A stretch of DNA of 64,000 nt, from NCBI RefSeq assembly GCF_035594035.1, contig NZ_CP141588.1:682001-746000 (forward strand), in the 5' to 3' direction. Under the pieces are notes generated by a model. The model ran no database searches. It saw nothing but the letters and a program-made list of their open reading frames with translations, and was not told the origin of the DNA. The number at the start of each line of letters is the position of its first letter. The stretch's first letter is position 1. The DNA comes from Sphingomonas sp. LY54 (lineage in GTDB: Bacteria; Pseudomonadota; Alphaproteobacteria; Sphingomonadales; Sphingomonadaceae). Shown in pieces: positions 56,054-64,000 of the stretch. The position numbers were made by a program, and so were the translations under genes.

Positions 56054-56304
56054 CACAAGGAACCCATCGAAGCAGGAAACAAAAAGACTTTGCGGACTTC
56101 GGCGAGCCGCCGGAGCTGGAGGTCGAGCACGTCGAGTCGGCGCGCGGGATCGCGCGCCTCGACATCGAGCGTGACGCAGCCGGATGCACCCTCCTGGCGC
56201 ATTTCGAGGCCGCACACGCGGAAGCCGCGGCGCTCGACCAGGCCGAGCATGCGGATCATGGCCCCCTCCACGATCGAGAAATCGACGATGACGCGGCCGT
56301 TCAT
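56053..56304 (-). CDS. ilvM: Acetolactate synthase small (regulatory) subunit, IlvM-type ACT protein
   Basis: This is 83 residues, one ACT-like domain (about 5-75, 'VIVDFSIVEGAMIRMLGLVERRGFRVCGLEMRQEG'). It is half the length of IlvH and matches the short IlvM type that modulates an IlvG-like large subunit. Its ATG overlaps the stop of the large subunit gene (ATGA) and its stop overlaps the leuA start. Whether it confers valine sensitivity cannot be told from sequence. Confidence 0.85.
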   Translation of the reverse strand: MNGRVIVDFSIVEGAMIRMLGLVERRGFRVCGLEMRQEGASGCVTLDVEARDPARRLDVLDLQLRRLAEVRKVFLFPASMGSL

Positions 56305-57998
56305 TCGGGTTTCTCCATCATTTGCACGTTCGAGCTGTTGGGCGGGACGAGCGGCCAGACATTGGCGCGCGGATCGATGCGGACGTGGCACAGGATCGGG
56401 CCGACGGTGCCGAGCAGCCGCTCGATCGCGCCCTCGACTTCGGACCGGTGGTCGATCGTGAAGGCCTCGATGCCGAAGGCGCGTGCGACCTCGGCGAAAT
56501 CGGGATTGTCGCTGAGGTCGATCTCCGAGAAGTTCTCGTCGAAGAACAATTCCTGCCACTGGCGAACCATGCCGAGCTGGCTGTTGTCGATCAGCACGAT
56601 CTTGAGCGGCAGTCGATAGCGCCGCACCGTCGCGAGCTCCTGGATGTTCATCATGATCGATCCGTCGCCGGAAACGGTGATGACGGTCGCGTCGGGCTCG
56701 GCCAGCAGCGCGCCGACCCCGGCCGGGACGCCGTAGCCCATCGTGCCCAGACCGGCGCTGGTGAGGTGCGCCTGCGGCCGGACGAAGCGGCAGTGCTGCG
56801 CCACCCACATCTGGTGCTGGCCGACGTCGCAGGTGAAGATGGCCTTGTCGCCCGCGGCCTCGGACAGGCGCTTGAGCAAAGCGGGCGCATAGATGCCGCT
56901 GCCCGGCGCGTCGTAGGACATCGCCCACAGCTCCTTCTGCGCCGCGCATTGCTCCCGCCACGGCGCGGCATTATCCGGCGCGGCCGTCAGCAGGCCGAGT
57001 ATCTCGTTGAGGTCGCCGGCGATCGCAACTTCGGCGCGCCGCAGCTTGCCGATCTCGGCCGGGTCGCCGTCGATATGGATCACCTTCGCGCGCGGCGCGA
57101 ACGTGTCGAGCTTGCCGGTCGCGCGGTCGTCGAAGCGTGCGCCGACGCAGATCAGCAGGTCGCAACTGTCGATCGCCACGTTCGCCGCGCGCATGCCGTG
57201 CATGCCGAGCATGCCGAGGAAGTTCGGAGCGTCGGTCGGGATCGCGCCCAGCCCCTTCAGCGTGGCGACCGACGGCATTGCGGTCCGCTCCGCGAAATCG
57301 CGCAGTGCCTGCTCCGCCCGGGCGATGGCAATGCCGCCGCCGAAATAGAGGATCGGCGCACGCGCCGCCGCGATCAGGGCGTTGGCGCGCGCGATCGCGT
57401 CGGCGTCGATCGCCACATTTTCGCTCGTCGGCTGTTCAAACGGCTCGGGCACCGCCGTCATCGTCGCCACGTCCTTGGGCAGGTCGATCAGCACCGGGCC
57501 GGGCCGGCCCGACCGCGCGATCGCGAAGGCTTCGGCGAAGATGCGCGGAATGTCGGCCGTCCGGCGAACGATATAGCTGTGCTTCACGATCGGCAGCGTG
57601 ATGCCGAAGATGTCGACTTCTTGGAACGCGTCGGTGCCGATCAGCGGCGAGCCGACTTGGCCGGTGATCGCGACCATCGGCACGCTGTCGAGGAAGGCGT
57701 TGGCGATCCCGGTGACGAGATTGGTCGCCCCCGGCCCGGAGGTGGCGATGCACACTCCGGGCTCGCCGGTGACGCGACCATAAGCGTCGGCGGCCAAAGC
57801 CGCCGCCTGCTCATGGCGGACCAGGATATGTTGAAGCTTCGATCCCGGCAGAGCGTCGTAGAGCGGCATGATCGCGCCGCCCGGATAGCCGAAGACATGG
57901 CGGACGCCCTCGCGCTCGAGCGCTTCGACGACCAGCCGTGCCCCGGTGGCGGGGGCTTGCCCCGGCTCCGGGGCGGCTTTCTGGGCGGCGCTGGCCAT
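56301..57998 (-). CDS. ilvB: Acetolactate synthase large subunit
   Basis: This 565-residue ThDP- and FAD-dependent enzyme makes acetolactate or acetohydroxybutyrate. It contains 'GYPGGAIMPLYDAL', the ThDP glutamate in 'ILVRHEQAAALAADAYGR', FAD-binding 'GMLGMHGMRAANVAI' and the ThDP motif 'GDGSIMMNIQELATV...NN/DNSQLGMVRQWQELFF'. Paired with the short IlvM-type subunit it is IlvG-like in arrangement. ATG 57998 lies 1 nt after the ilvC stop. Confidence 0.95.
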   Translation of the reverse strand: MASAAQKAAPEPGQAPATGARLVVEALEREGVRHVFGYPGGAIMPLYDALPGSKLQHILVRHEQAAALAADAYGRVTGEPGVCIATSGPGATNLVTGIANAFLDSVPMVAITGQVGSPLIGTDAFQEVDIFGITLPIVKHSYIVRRTADIPRIFAEAFAIARSGRPGPVLIDLPKDVATMTAVPEPFEQPTSENVAIDADAIARANALIAAARAPILYFGGGIAIARAEQALRDFAERTAMPSVATLKGLGAIPTDAPNFLGMLGMHGMRAANVAIDSCDLLICVGARFDDRATGKLDTFAPRAKVIHIDGDPAEIGKLRRAEVAIAGDLNEILGLLTAAPDNAAPWREQCAAQKELWAMSYDAPGSGIYAPALLKRLSEAAGDKAIFTCDVGQHQMWVAQHCRFVRPQAHLTSAGLGTMGYGVPAGVGALLAEPDATVITVSGDGSIMMNIQELATVRRYRLPLKIVLIDNSQLGMVRQWQELFFDENFSEIDLSDNPDFAEVARAFGIEAFTIDHRSEVEGAIERLLGTVGPILCHVRIDPRANVWPLVPPNSSNVQMMEKPE

Positions 57999-57999
57999 G

Positions 58000-59013
58000 T
58001 CAGGCCGCCTCGGTTTGGGGTTGGTCGTGCAGCCACGCCATGTGCCGGCGCAGGCGCTCGCCGACCTTCTCGATCGGCCGGTCGATATCGGCGGCGAACA
58101 TCGCGTCGTAATTCTGCTTGCCGTTTTCGTTCTCGCGGATCCAGTCGTTGGCGAACTTGCCGGTCTGGATGTCGCGCAGCACCTCGCGCATGCGGTCCTT
58201 GGTCTCGGCGTTGATGACGCGCGGACCGGAGACGAAGTCGCCATATTTGGCTGTTTCGGACACGAAGTGGAGCATCTTGGCGAGCCCGCCCTCGTAGAGC
58301 AGGTCGACGATCAGCTTGAGCTCGTGGAGACATTCGAAATAGGCGACCTCGGGCTTGTAGCCCGCCTCGACCAGCGTCTCGAAGCCTGCCGTGATCAGTT
58401 CGCTGACGCCGCCGCAGAGCACGGCCTGCTCGCCGAACAGGTCGGTTTCGGTCTCTTCGGGGAAGGTCGTCTCGATCGCGCCGGCGGCGGTGCCGCCGAT
58501 CCCCGAGGCGTAGGCCAGTGCCTTGTCGCGCGCGCCGCCGCTGGCGTCCTGCTGGACCGCGAACAGGCACGGCACGCCGCGGCCGATCTCATATTCGCGG
58601 CGGACGAGATCGCCCGGGCCCTTGGGCGCGACCAGGACGACGTCGATGTCCTTGCGCGGGATGATCTCGCCATAATGGACCGAGAAGCCGTGTGCGACGA
58701 GCAAAGCGTCGCCGGGCTTCAGGTTGGGGGCGATGTCGTGCGCATAGACCGAGCGGTGGCTCATGTCGGGCGTCAGCAAGGCGATCAGCGAAGCTTCACG
58801 CGCCGCCTCGGCCGGGGTGGCCGTGCGGAAGCCGTCGCCCTTGGCCTTGCGCTCCGCCGCGCCGCCGGGGCGGGCGCCGACGATCACGTCGAAGCCGCTG
58901 TCCCTGAGGTTGCGGGCATGCGAGCGGCCCTGGCTGCCATAGCCGACGATCGCGATCGTCTCCCGCTTCAGCTGGGCCGTGTTGACGTCCTGGTCGGTGT
59001 AGATTTTTTCCAT
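58000..59013 (-). CDS. ilvC: Ketol-acid reductoisomerase (class I)
   Basis: This 337-residue NADPH-dependent isomeroreductase acts in valine, leucine and isoleucine synthesis. The Rossmann motif is '[20 protein letters not shown]'. The knotted C-terminal domain has '[24 protein letters not shown]' and '[19 protein letters not shown]' with the metal-binding acidic residues. It is the first structural gene after the ilv attenuator. Confidence 0.96.
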   Translation of the reverse strand: MEKIYTDQDVNTAQLKRETIAIVGYGSQGRSHARNLRDSGFDVIVGARPGGAAERKAKGDGFRTATPAEAAREASLIALLTPDMSHRSVYAHDIAPNLKPGDALLVAHGFSVHYGEIIPRKDIDVVLVAPKGPGDLVRREYEIGRGVPCLFAVQQDASGGARDKALAYASGIGGTAAGAIETTFPEETETDLFGEQAVLCGGVSELITAGFETLVEAGYKPEVAYFECLHELKLIVDLLYEGGLAKMLHFVSETAKYGDFVSGPRVINAETKDRMREVLRDIQTGKFANDWIRENENGKQNYDAMFAADIDRPIEKVGERLRRHMAWLHDQPQTEAA

Positions 59014-59033
59014 TGGGATTCTCCTTCGTCGCG

Positions 59034-59069
59034 CAAAAGAAAACCCCCGCTCCAGGGGGAGCGGGGGTT
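59034..59069 (-). terminator. ilv attenuator terminator
   Basis: On the minus strand AACCCCCGCTCC and GGAGCGGGGGTT form a 12-bp stem with a CCCT loop, followed by TTCTTTT. It lies between the leader peptide stop and ilvC. A competing pairing of GGGGAGCG (leader codons near 59110-59118) with CGCTCCCC (59055-59063) would break the stem. Confidence 0.85.
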
Positions 59070-59094
59070 CTGAGTTCCAGTCCTTATCGGACCA

Positions 59095-59214
59095 TCATCC
59101 AGAGCCGGTCGCTCCCCGATGTGAGGTGATAAGTACGAGGCCAATAATAAGGGTCGCGGCGACGCCGAGCGCCCCCGTGTTCGTTTCGTCGATCAGCTTG
59201 ATGTGCAGCTGCAC
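59095..59214 (-). CDS. Leader peptide of the ilv/leu operon (attenuator)
   Basis: The minus-strand frame ends '...GVAATLIIGLVLITSHRGATGSG' just before the attenuator. The 10-residue run TLIIGLVLIT is made of Leu, Ile, Val and Thr codons. A GTG at 59214 with GGGAAG upstream gives 39 residues; an ATG at about 59268 would give a longer peptide. Ribosome stalling on the Ile/Leu/Val codons would free the downstream segment to form the antiterminator. This is the classical ilv attenuation arrangement. Confidence 0.7.
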   Translation of the reverse strand: MQLHIKLIDETNTGALGVAATLIIGLVLITSHRGATGSG

Positions 59215-59387
59215 GAAGTCTTCCCAACCCAAGGGATCCCGTGGTTGGGATCCTGTCGAACCAGACATATGCTGCATTGCAACGGGCACGCAAGCGGAAA
59301 AGCGACTTGTTCCCCCGAATTAGGCGATTATGCTGATATGAAGCCAGACCGGTCGGTCGGCTAATGTATCCCAAAACAGGAATTAAG

Positions 59388-61067
59388 ATGCCCGCTCCCC
59401 ATCTGCCGTCGCGCGATCTCGTCGAGGGGCCGGCGCGCGCCCCCGCCCGCGCCATGCTCCGCGCCGCGGGCTATGACGACGCGGCCATGGCCAAGCCGAT
59501 GATCGCGATCGTCAACAGCTGGTCGACGGTGACGCCGTGTAACATGCATCTGCGCGATCTCGCCGATCATGTCCGCCGCGGCATCGAGGAAGCGGGCGGC
59601 ACCGCCGTCGATTTCAACACGATCGTCGTCACCGACGGCATTTCGATGGGCACGCCCGGCATGCGCGCCTCGCTGATGAGCCGCGAGGTGATCGCCGATT
59701 CGGCCGAGCTCGCGGTGCGCGGCCATTCGCTCGACGGCGTGCTCTTCCTGGTCGGTTGCGACAAGACCATCCCCGCCGCCGCAATGGCCGCGGCGCGGCT
59801 CGATCTGCCCAGCGTCATCCTCTACGGCGGGTCCATCCTGCCCGGCCGGCTCGGCGACAAAGCGATCACCATCCAGGACGTGTTCGAGGCGGTCGGCGCC
59901 CACAGCGCCGGCACGATCGACGATGGCGAGCTGGCGCGCGTCGAGAAGGCCGCCTGCCCCGGCGCCGGCGCCTGCGGCGGCCAGTTTACCGCCAACACGA
60001 TGGCGCTGGCGCTGACCTTTCTCGGCCTGTCCCCGATCGGTCTCAACGACGTGCCGGCGGTTGATCCCGGCAAACCCGAGGCGGCACGCGCCGCCGGAGC
60101 CGCCGTGGTCGAGGCGGTGCGCGAGGGCCGCAACGCGCGCAGCCTGATCACGCCGCAGAGTCTGCGCAACGCCGCCGTCGCCGGCACCGCCACCGCCGGC
60201 TCGACCAACCTCGTCCTCCACTTGCTCGCCATCGCCCGCGAGGCGGGCATTCCGGAGAGCGCGTTCAACATCGACCTGTTCGACGAGGTCTCGCGCGCCA
60301 CGCCGGTGATCGCCGACCTGAAGCCCGGCGGCCGCTTCATGGCGCCGGACATGACCGCCGCCGGCGGCTCGGCCCTGCTCGGGCGGCGGCTGATGGAGGC
60401 CGGCCTGATCGCCGACACGCCGACCGTCACCGGCCGCAATCTCTTCTCCTATTTCGTCGACGCGGGCGAGGCCGCGGGCCAGCAAGTGATCGTCCCCGCC
60501 GACGCGCCGCTCAAGGCGCGCGGCGGCTTCGGCATCCTTTACGGCAACCTCGCGCCGGAAGGCTGCGTGGTGAAGCTCGCCGGCCATGACCGGCTCCGCT
60601 TCGAGGGCCCGGCCAAGGTCTTTGACGGCGAGGAAGCCTGCTTCGAGGCGCTCACCCATGGCGGCATCGTGGCTGGCGACATCGTCGTCATCCGCGGCGA
60701 AGGCCCGGCCGGCGGCCCGGGCATGCGCGAGATGCTGGCGATCACCGCGGCGATCCAGGGCCGCGGCCTCGGCAACGATGTCGCGCTCGTCACCGACGGC
60801 CGCTTCTCGGGCGCGACCTACGGCTTCATGGTCGGCCACGTCACGCCCGAGGCGGCGCGCGGCGGCCCGATCGCCCTGCTCCGCAGCGGCGACCGCGTCG
60901 TCATCGACGTCGAGGGACGCGTGATCGAGACCGACGCCGACCTCGCCGCGCGCGGCCCGGCGCCGGTGCTTCCCTTGAAGGCGGGCGTGACCGGGGCCTA
61001 TGCCAAATATGCGCGGCTGGTCGGCTCGGCCTCGCACGGCGCGGTGACCAGCGGCGCCGACCTCTAG
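59388..61067 (+). CDS. ilvD: Dihydroxy-acid dehydratase
   Basis: This 559-residue Fe-S enzyme carries out the third step of valine/isoleucine synthesis. Cluster and metal residues lie in '[13 protein letters not shown]', 'VGCDKT' and '[16 protein letters not shown]'. '[30 protein letters not shown]' is diagnostic. ATG 59388 has AGGA upstream and is preferred to the in-frame ATG at 59364. It is divergent from the ilvC operon. A weak promoter candidate is TTGTTC-N16-TATGCT at 59307-59334. Confidence 0.95.
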   Translation: MPAPHLPSRDLVEGPARAPARAMLRAAGYDDAAMAKPMIAIVNSWSTVTPCNMHLRDLADHVRRGIEEAGGTAVDFNTIVVTDGISMGTPGMRASLMSREVIADSAELAVRGHSLDGVLFLVGCDKTIPAAAMAAARLDLPSVILYGGSILPGRLGDKAITIQDVFEAVGAHSAGTIDDGELARVEKAACPGAGACGGQFTANTMALALTFLGLSPIGLNDVPAVDPGKPEAARAAGAAVVEAVREGRNARSLITPQSLRNAAVAGTATAGSTNLVLHLLAIAREAGIPESAFNIDLFDEVSRATPVIADLKPGGRFMAPDMTAAGGSALLGRRLMEAGLIADTPTVTGRNLFSYFVDAGEAAGQQVIVPADAPLKARGGFGILYGNLAPEGCVVKLAGHDRLRFEGPAKVFDGEEACFEALTHGGIVAGDIVVIRGEGPAGGPGMREMLAITAAIQGRGLGNDVALVTDGRFSGATYGFMVGHVTPEAARGGPIALLRSGDRVVIDVEGRVIETDADLAARGPAPVLPLKAGVTGAYAKYARLVGSASHGAVTSGADL

Positions 61068-61070
61068 GGC

Positions 61071-62306
61071 TCAATCGGGGCGCAGCTGCCCGCGGCCGCG
61101 CACCTGATATTTGAAGCTGGTCAGCTGCTCGGGTCCGACCGGCCCGCGCGCGTGCAGCTTGCCGGTGGCGATGCCGATCTCGGCGCCGAAGCCGAACTCG
61201 CCGCCGTCGGCGAACTGGGTCGAGGCGTTCCAGATGACGATCGCCGAGTCGACGCGGGCGAGGAAATCCTCGGCCACTTTTTCGTCCTCGCAGACGATCG
61301 CCTCGGTGTGGCCAGTGCCGTAGCGCGCGATATGCGCGATCGCCGCGTCCGGCCCGTCGACCGTCCGCACCGACAGCACCGGCGCGAGATATTCGGTCGA
61401 CCAGTCCGCTTCGTCGGCCGCTAGCATCGGCACGTAGCACCTGCTCTCCGCGTCGCCGCGCAACTCGCAGCCGTCCAGCGCGGCGGCGATCGCCGGCAGC
61501 AAATCGGCGGCGGCGGCGCGGTCGATCAGCAGCGTCTCGGTGGCGCCGCAGATCGACACGCGGCGCATCTTGGCATTGCGCACGATCGCCACCGCTTTGT
61601 CGGGATCGGCCGAACGATGGACATAGGTATGGCAGATTCCCTCGAGATGGCCGAGCGTCGCCACCCGCGCCTCGGCCGAGACCCGCTCCACCAAAGCCTT
61701 GCCGCCGCGCGGAATGATGAGGTCGATCGTGCCTCCCAGTCCCTCCAGCATCAGGCCGACGGCCTCCCGATCGGCGGTGTCGACCATCTGCACGCAGGCG
61801 CGCGGCAGCCCCACATCTTCGAGCCCGGATGCCAGCGCCTCGTGGATCGCGACGGCGCTGCGCAACGCTTCGGAGCCCGAGCGCAGGATCACCGCATTGC
61901 CCGAGCGCAGGCAGATTGCGGCGGCGTCGGCGGTGACGTTGGGCCGGCTTTCGTAGATCATGCCGATCACGCCGATCGGAGTGCGCACGCGGGCGATGTC
62001 GAGGCCGTTGGGGCGGGTCCAGCGGGCGATCTCCGCGCCGACCGGATCGGGCAGGGAAGCGACCTCCTCGAGCGACCGGGCGATGGCCTCGACCCGCGCT
62101 TCGTCCAGCCGCAGCCGGTCGACCATCCCGCTCGCTTGCGCGACATCGGCGGCATTGGCGGCGAGCACGTGCGCTTTGTTTTCGCGCAGGCGCCTGGCCA
62201 TCGCCACGATCGCCGCGCTACGCGTGTCCGCCGCGCCGGTGCGCAGCTGCGCGGCCGCGTCGCGCGCTTCCCGGCCCATCGCCTCCATCCTTGCGCGCAG
62301 GCTCAC
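61071..62306 (-). CDS. proA: Gamma-glutamyl phosphate reductase
   Basis: This 411-residue NADPH-dependent enzyme is the second step of proline synthesis. Aldehyde-dehydrogenase-like fold markers are '[38 protein letters not shown]', '[14 protein letters not shown]' and the catalytic cysteine segment '[17 protein letters not shown]'. The start is GTG 62306, overlapping the proB stop (GTGA); ATG 62288 is possible. It is convergent with ilvD, with 3 bp between stops. Confidence 0.95.
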   Translation of the reverse strand: MSLRARMEAMGREARDAAAQLRTGAADTRSAAIVAMARRLRENKAHVLAANAADVAQASGMVDRLRLDEARVEAIARSLEEVASLPDPVGAEIARWTRPNGLDIARVRTPIGVIGMIYESRPNVTADAAAICLRSGNAVILRSGSEALRSAVAIHEALASGLEDVGLPRACVQMVDTADREAVGLMLEGLGGTIDLIIPRGGKALVERVSAEARVATLGHLEGICHTYVHRSADPDKAVAIVRNAKMRRVSICGATETLLIDRAAAADLLPAIAAALDGCELRGDAESRCYVPMLAADEADWSTEYLAPVLSVRTVDGPDAAIAHIARYGTGHTEAIVCEDEKVAEDFLARVDSAIVIWNASTQFADGGEFGFGAEIGIATGKLHARGPVGPEQLTSFKYQVRGRGQLRPD

Positions 62307-63451
62307 AGCATCACCATGTCGTCGCGGTGGATGAGTTCGTCGGGCCCACTATAGCCGAGCCGCTCGGCTATGCGGTCGCTGCCGCAGCCGGTAATGGCGC
62401 CCGCCTCGGCCGAGGAATAAGCGGTGATGCCGCGCGCCACCTCCCGCCCCGCTCCGTCCACCACGCGCAGGCAGACGCCGCGCTCGAACCGGCCGGTCAC
62501 CTCGGTCACCCCGGCCGGGAGCAGGCTCTTGCCGGCCGCCAGCGCTTTCGCGGCGCCATCGTCGATCGCCACCACCCCGGCCGGTGCGAGCGCGCCCGCA
62601 ATCCATTGCTTGTAGGCGCTGGCCGGCGACATGCCGGCGGCGATGACGGTCGCTTTGGCGCCTTCGAGCAGGCGCCGGATGGGGTGCGGATCGCGGCCGC
62701 AGGCGATCAGTGTCGAGCAGCCGGCGGCGCGCGCGATCCGCGCGGCGGCGAGTTTGGTACGCATGCCGCCCGTGCCCGGTCCGGCCGCGACGGGGCCGGA
62801 GGCCCATCCCTCGATCTCGGGAGTCAATTCGTCAACGAACGGGATGTGGCGGGCGGCCGGATTGCTCGCCGGATCGGCCGTGTAAAGCCCGTCGACGTCG
62901 GAGAGAAGGATCAGCATGTCGCTGCGGATCATCTGCGCCGCCCGCGCCGACAGCCGGTCGTTGTCACCGTAGCGCAGCTCGTCGGTCGCGACGCTGTCAT
63001 TCTCGTTGATCACCGGCAGCGCGCCTTGAGCGAGCAGCACCTCCATCGTCGCGCGCGCATTCAGCCAGCGCCGCCTTTGCTCGGTATCGTCGAGGGTCAG
63101 CAGCAATTGCGCGGTGGCAATCCCGTGCGGCGCCAGCGCCGTCTCCCAGGCCTGCATCAGCAGGGACTGGCCGGCGGCGGCGGCCGCCTGCTTGTTGGCA
63201 AGCCGCGGCGAGCGGCCGAGGCCGATCTTGCGTCGCCCGAGCGCGACAGCGCCCGACGACACCACGATCACCTGCCGCCCCTCGGCCCGAAGCGCAGCGA
63301 TATCCTCGCCCAAGCTGGCCAGCCAGTCGCGGCGCACGCCGCTGCCTTCGCCGTCGACGAGCAGCGACGATCCGATCTTGATCGTGACCCGCCGCGCAGC
63401 GCCGATCAGGCTCGCCGCCGACTGCGCATATTGTCCATGCTTCTGTGCCAT
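62303..63451 (-). CDS. proB: Glutamate 5-kinase
   Basis: This 382-residue enzyme phosphorylates glutamate as the first step of proline synthesis. The kinase domain (about 20-260) has '[15 protein letters not shown]', '[16 protein letters not shown]', '[24 protein letters not shown]' and '[15 protein letters not shown]'. A PUA domain is at about 295-370. Proline feedback through the kinase domain is expected from the family. It is translationally coupled to proA. Confidence 0.95.
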   Translation of the reverse strand: MAQKHGQYAQSAASLIGAARRVTIKIGSSLLVDGEGSGVRRDWLASLGEDIAALRAEGRQVIVVSSGAVALGRRKIGLGRSPRLANKQAAAAAGQSLLMQAWETALAPHGIATAQLLLTLDDTEQRRRWLNARATMEVLLAQGALPVINENDSVATDELRYGDNDRLSARAAQMIRSDMLILLSDVDGLYTADPASNPAARHIPFVDELTPEIEGWASGPVAAGPGTGGMRTKLAAARIARAAGCSTLIACGRDPHPIRRLLEGAKATVIAAGMSPASAYKQWIAGALAPAGVVAIDDGAAKALAAGKSLLPAGVTEVTGRFERGVCLRVVDGAGREVARGITAYSSAEAGAITGCGSDRIAERLGYSGPDELIHRDDMVML

Positions 63452-63607
63452 CGGCCGACGCTAGGACAGCCTGCTGCGCTGCACAATCGCGGATCGGAGC
63501 CTACCCTATGCCCAGATCGGTTATATTTGCCTGTGGTCGGGTCGGCCGTCGTAACGTAGGTTCGTGGACTGGCCGGGAGCGCCGGCCGCCTCCAGCTGGG
63601 GCCTGCC

Positions 63608-64000
63608 ATGGCGGACAAGATCGGGGACGGGGACGACACGGCCGGATCGCGCGGCGCCGCCCAGCAGGCCGCGATGGAGTCCGCTCCCGGCGGCGCGCCG
63701 ACGCTGCACCACGCCGTACTCGATCAGGATTTCCTCCACGGCGATGTGCTGTTCCGCGGCTCGCAATGCCGGCGCTACCGCCGCATGGACGGCGACCCGC
63801 TCTATCGACCCTTACGCATCTACAGCTCGGATCCGATGCGCTCGCGCTACGAGGGCGCGGAGATGGTCGTCTCGGTCCCCTATGAGGCGCTCGAAAAGCG
63901 CCCCGACGTACCCGACAAGGCGCTGCCGGCGGGTTCGATGGTCGAAGTGGTCGAAGATGTCGATCCGCTGGAGGGAACGCCGCTCTTCCCGCTCGTCGAC
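63608..64000 (+). CDS. Hypothetical protein, 3' end beyond window
   Basis: The frame is open from ATG 63608 (MADKIGDGDDTAGSRGAAQQ) to the window end, 131 codons without a stop. The visible part is hydrophilic. After a low-complexity N-terminus it reads '...LHGDVLFRGSQCRRYRRMDGDPLYRPLRIYSSDPMRSRYEGAEMVVSVPYE', which looks like a folded domain. There is no signal peptide or membrane segment. I do not recognise the family. It is divergent from proB. Confidence 0.6.
   Translation, partial: MADKIGDGDDTAGSRGAAQQAAMESAPGGAPTLHHAVLDQDFLHGDVLFRGSQCRRYRRMDGDPLYRPLRIYSSDPMRSRYEGAEMVVSVPYEALEKRPDVPDKALPAGSMVEVVEDVDPLEGTPLFPLVD

Overview
The window reads as chromosome of a GC-rich (roughly two-thirds G+C) alphaproteobacterium, most likely a sphingomonad. 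The evidence is the style of the housekeeping proteins, the dense ATGA-type gene overlaps, and the short palindromic repeats built on CCGGC..GCCGG cores and on the 'RPxLVEG' type. This placement is by recognition only; no database search was possible.

Layout. 1-7.4 kb: a partial membrane protein, a PAS protein behind a general-stress (EcfG-type) promoter, a 26-residue membrane peptide with its own promoter and terminator, then a partial type II secretion set (gspE, gspD, gspC, prepilin peptidase) and a lipoprotein. 7.4-16.6 kb: a leucine-degradation operon (isovaleryl-CoA dehydrogenase, a small membrane protein, methylcrotonyl-CoA carboxylase beta and alpha, MaoC hydratase, CitE-type lyase). 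It is interrupted by a repeat-flanked DUF559 gene and faced by a divergent LysR regulator and a thiolase. 16.6-18 kb: a 50-residue peptide gene next to a TPR/2OG-Fe(II) oxygenase, which resembles a peptide-modification pair. 18-22 kb: trehalose synthesis (otsB, a GH15 hydrolase, otsA); the GH15 gene carries a perfect in-frame palindrome. 22-26.6 kb: two DUF6916-like proteins, GNAT, SH3, a flavin oxidoreductase and a glycosyltransferase. 26.6-28.2 kb: a lower-GC patch with a P63C-domain gene and a possible transposase remnant.

28.2-43.8 kb: rplJ-rplL with an L10-type leader and a terminator, then four inserted genes (AMP nucleosidase, a DUF4173 membrane protein, a two-component pair), then rpoB-rpoC with its own strong promoter and terminator. 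43.8-51.3 kb: a small membrane peptide, a glycosyltransferase, DUF2218/PadR with a perfect operator palindrome, rarA, a serine hydrolase, an MscS-like membrane protein, a DUF429-like protein and tRNA-Thr. 51.3-61 kb: a seven-gene branched-chain amino acid operon (ilvC, acetolactate synthase large and small subunits, leuA, leuB, leuC, leuD) behind a recognisable leader-peptide attenuator, with ilvD divergent. 61-64 kb: proB-proA and a partial gene running off the end.

Functionally, leucine/isoleucine/valine synthesis and leucine breakdown are both present, each as one coupled operon. The most interesting non-housekeeping signals are the peptide plus 2OG-oxygenase pair (16660-18007), the repeat-flanked DUF559 cassette, the GH15 palindrome, the ilv attenuator, the orphan 26-residue peptide unit, and leuD ending inside an antisense tRNA.
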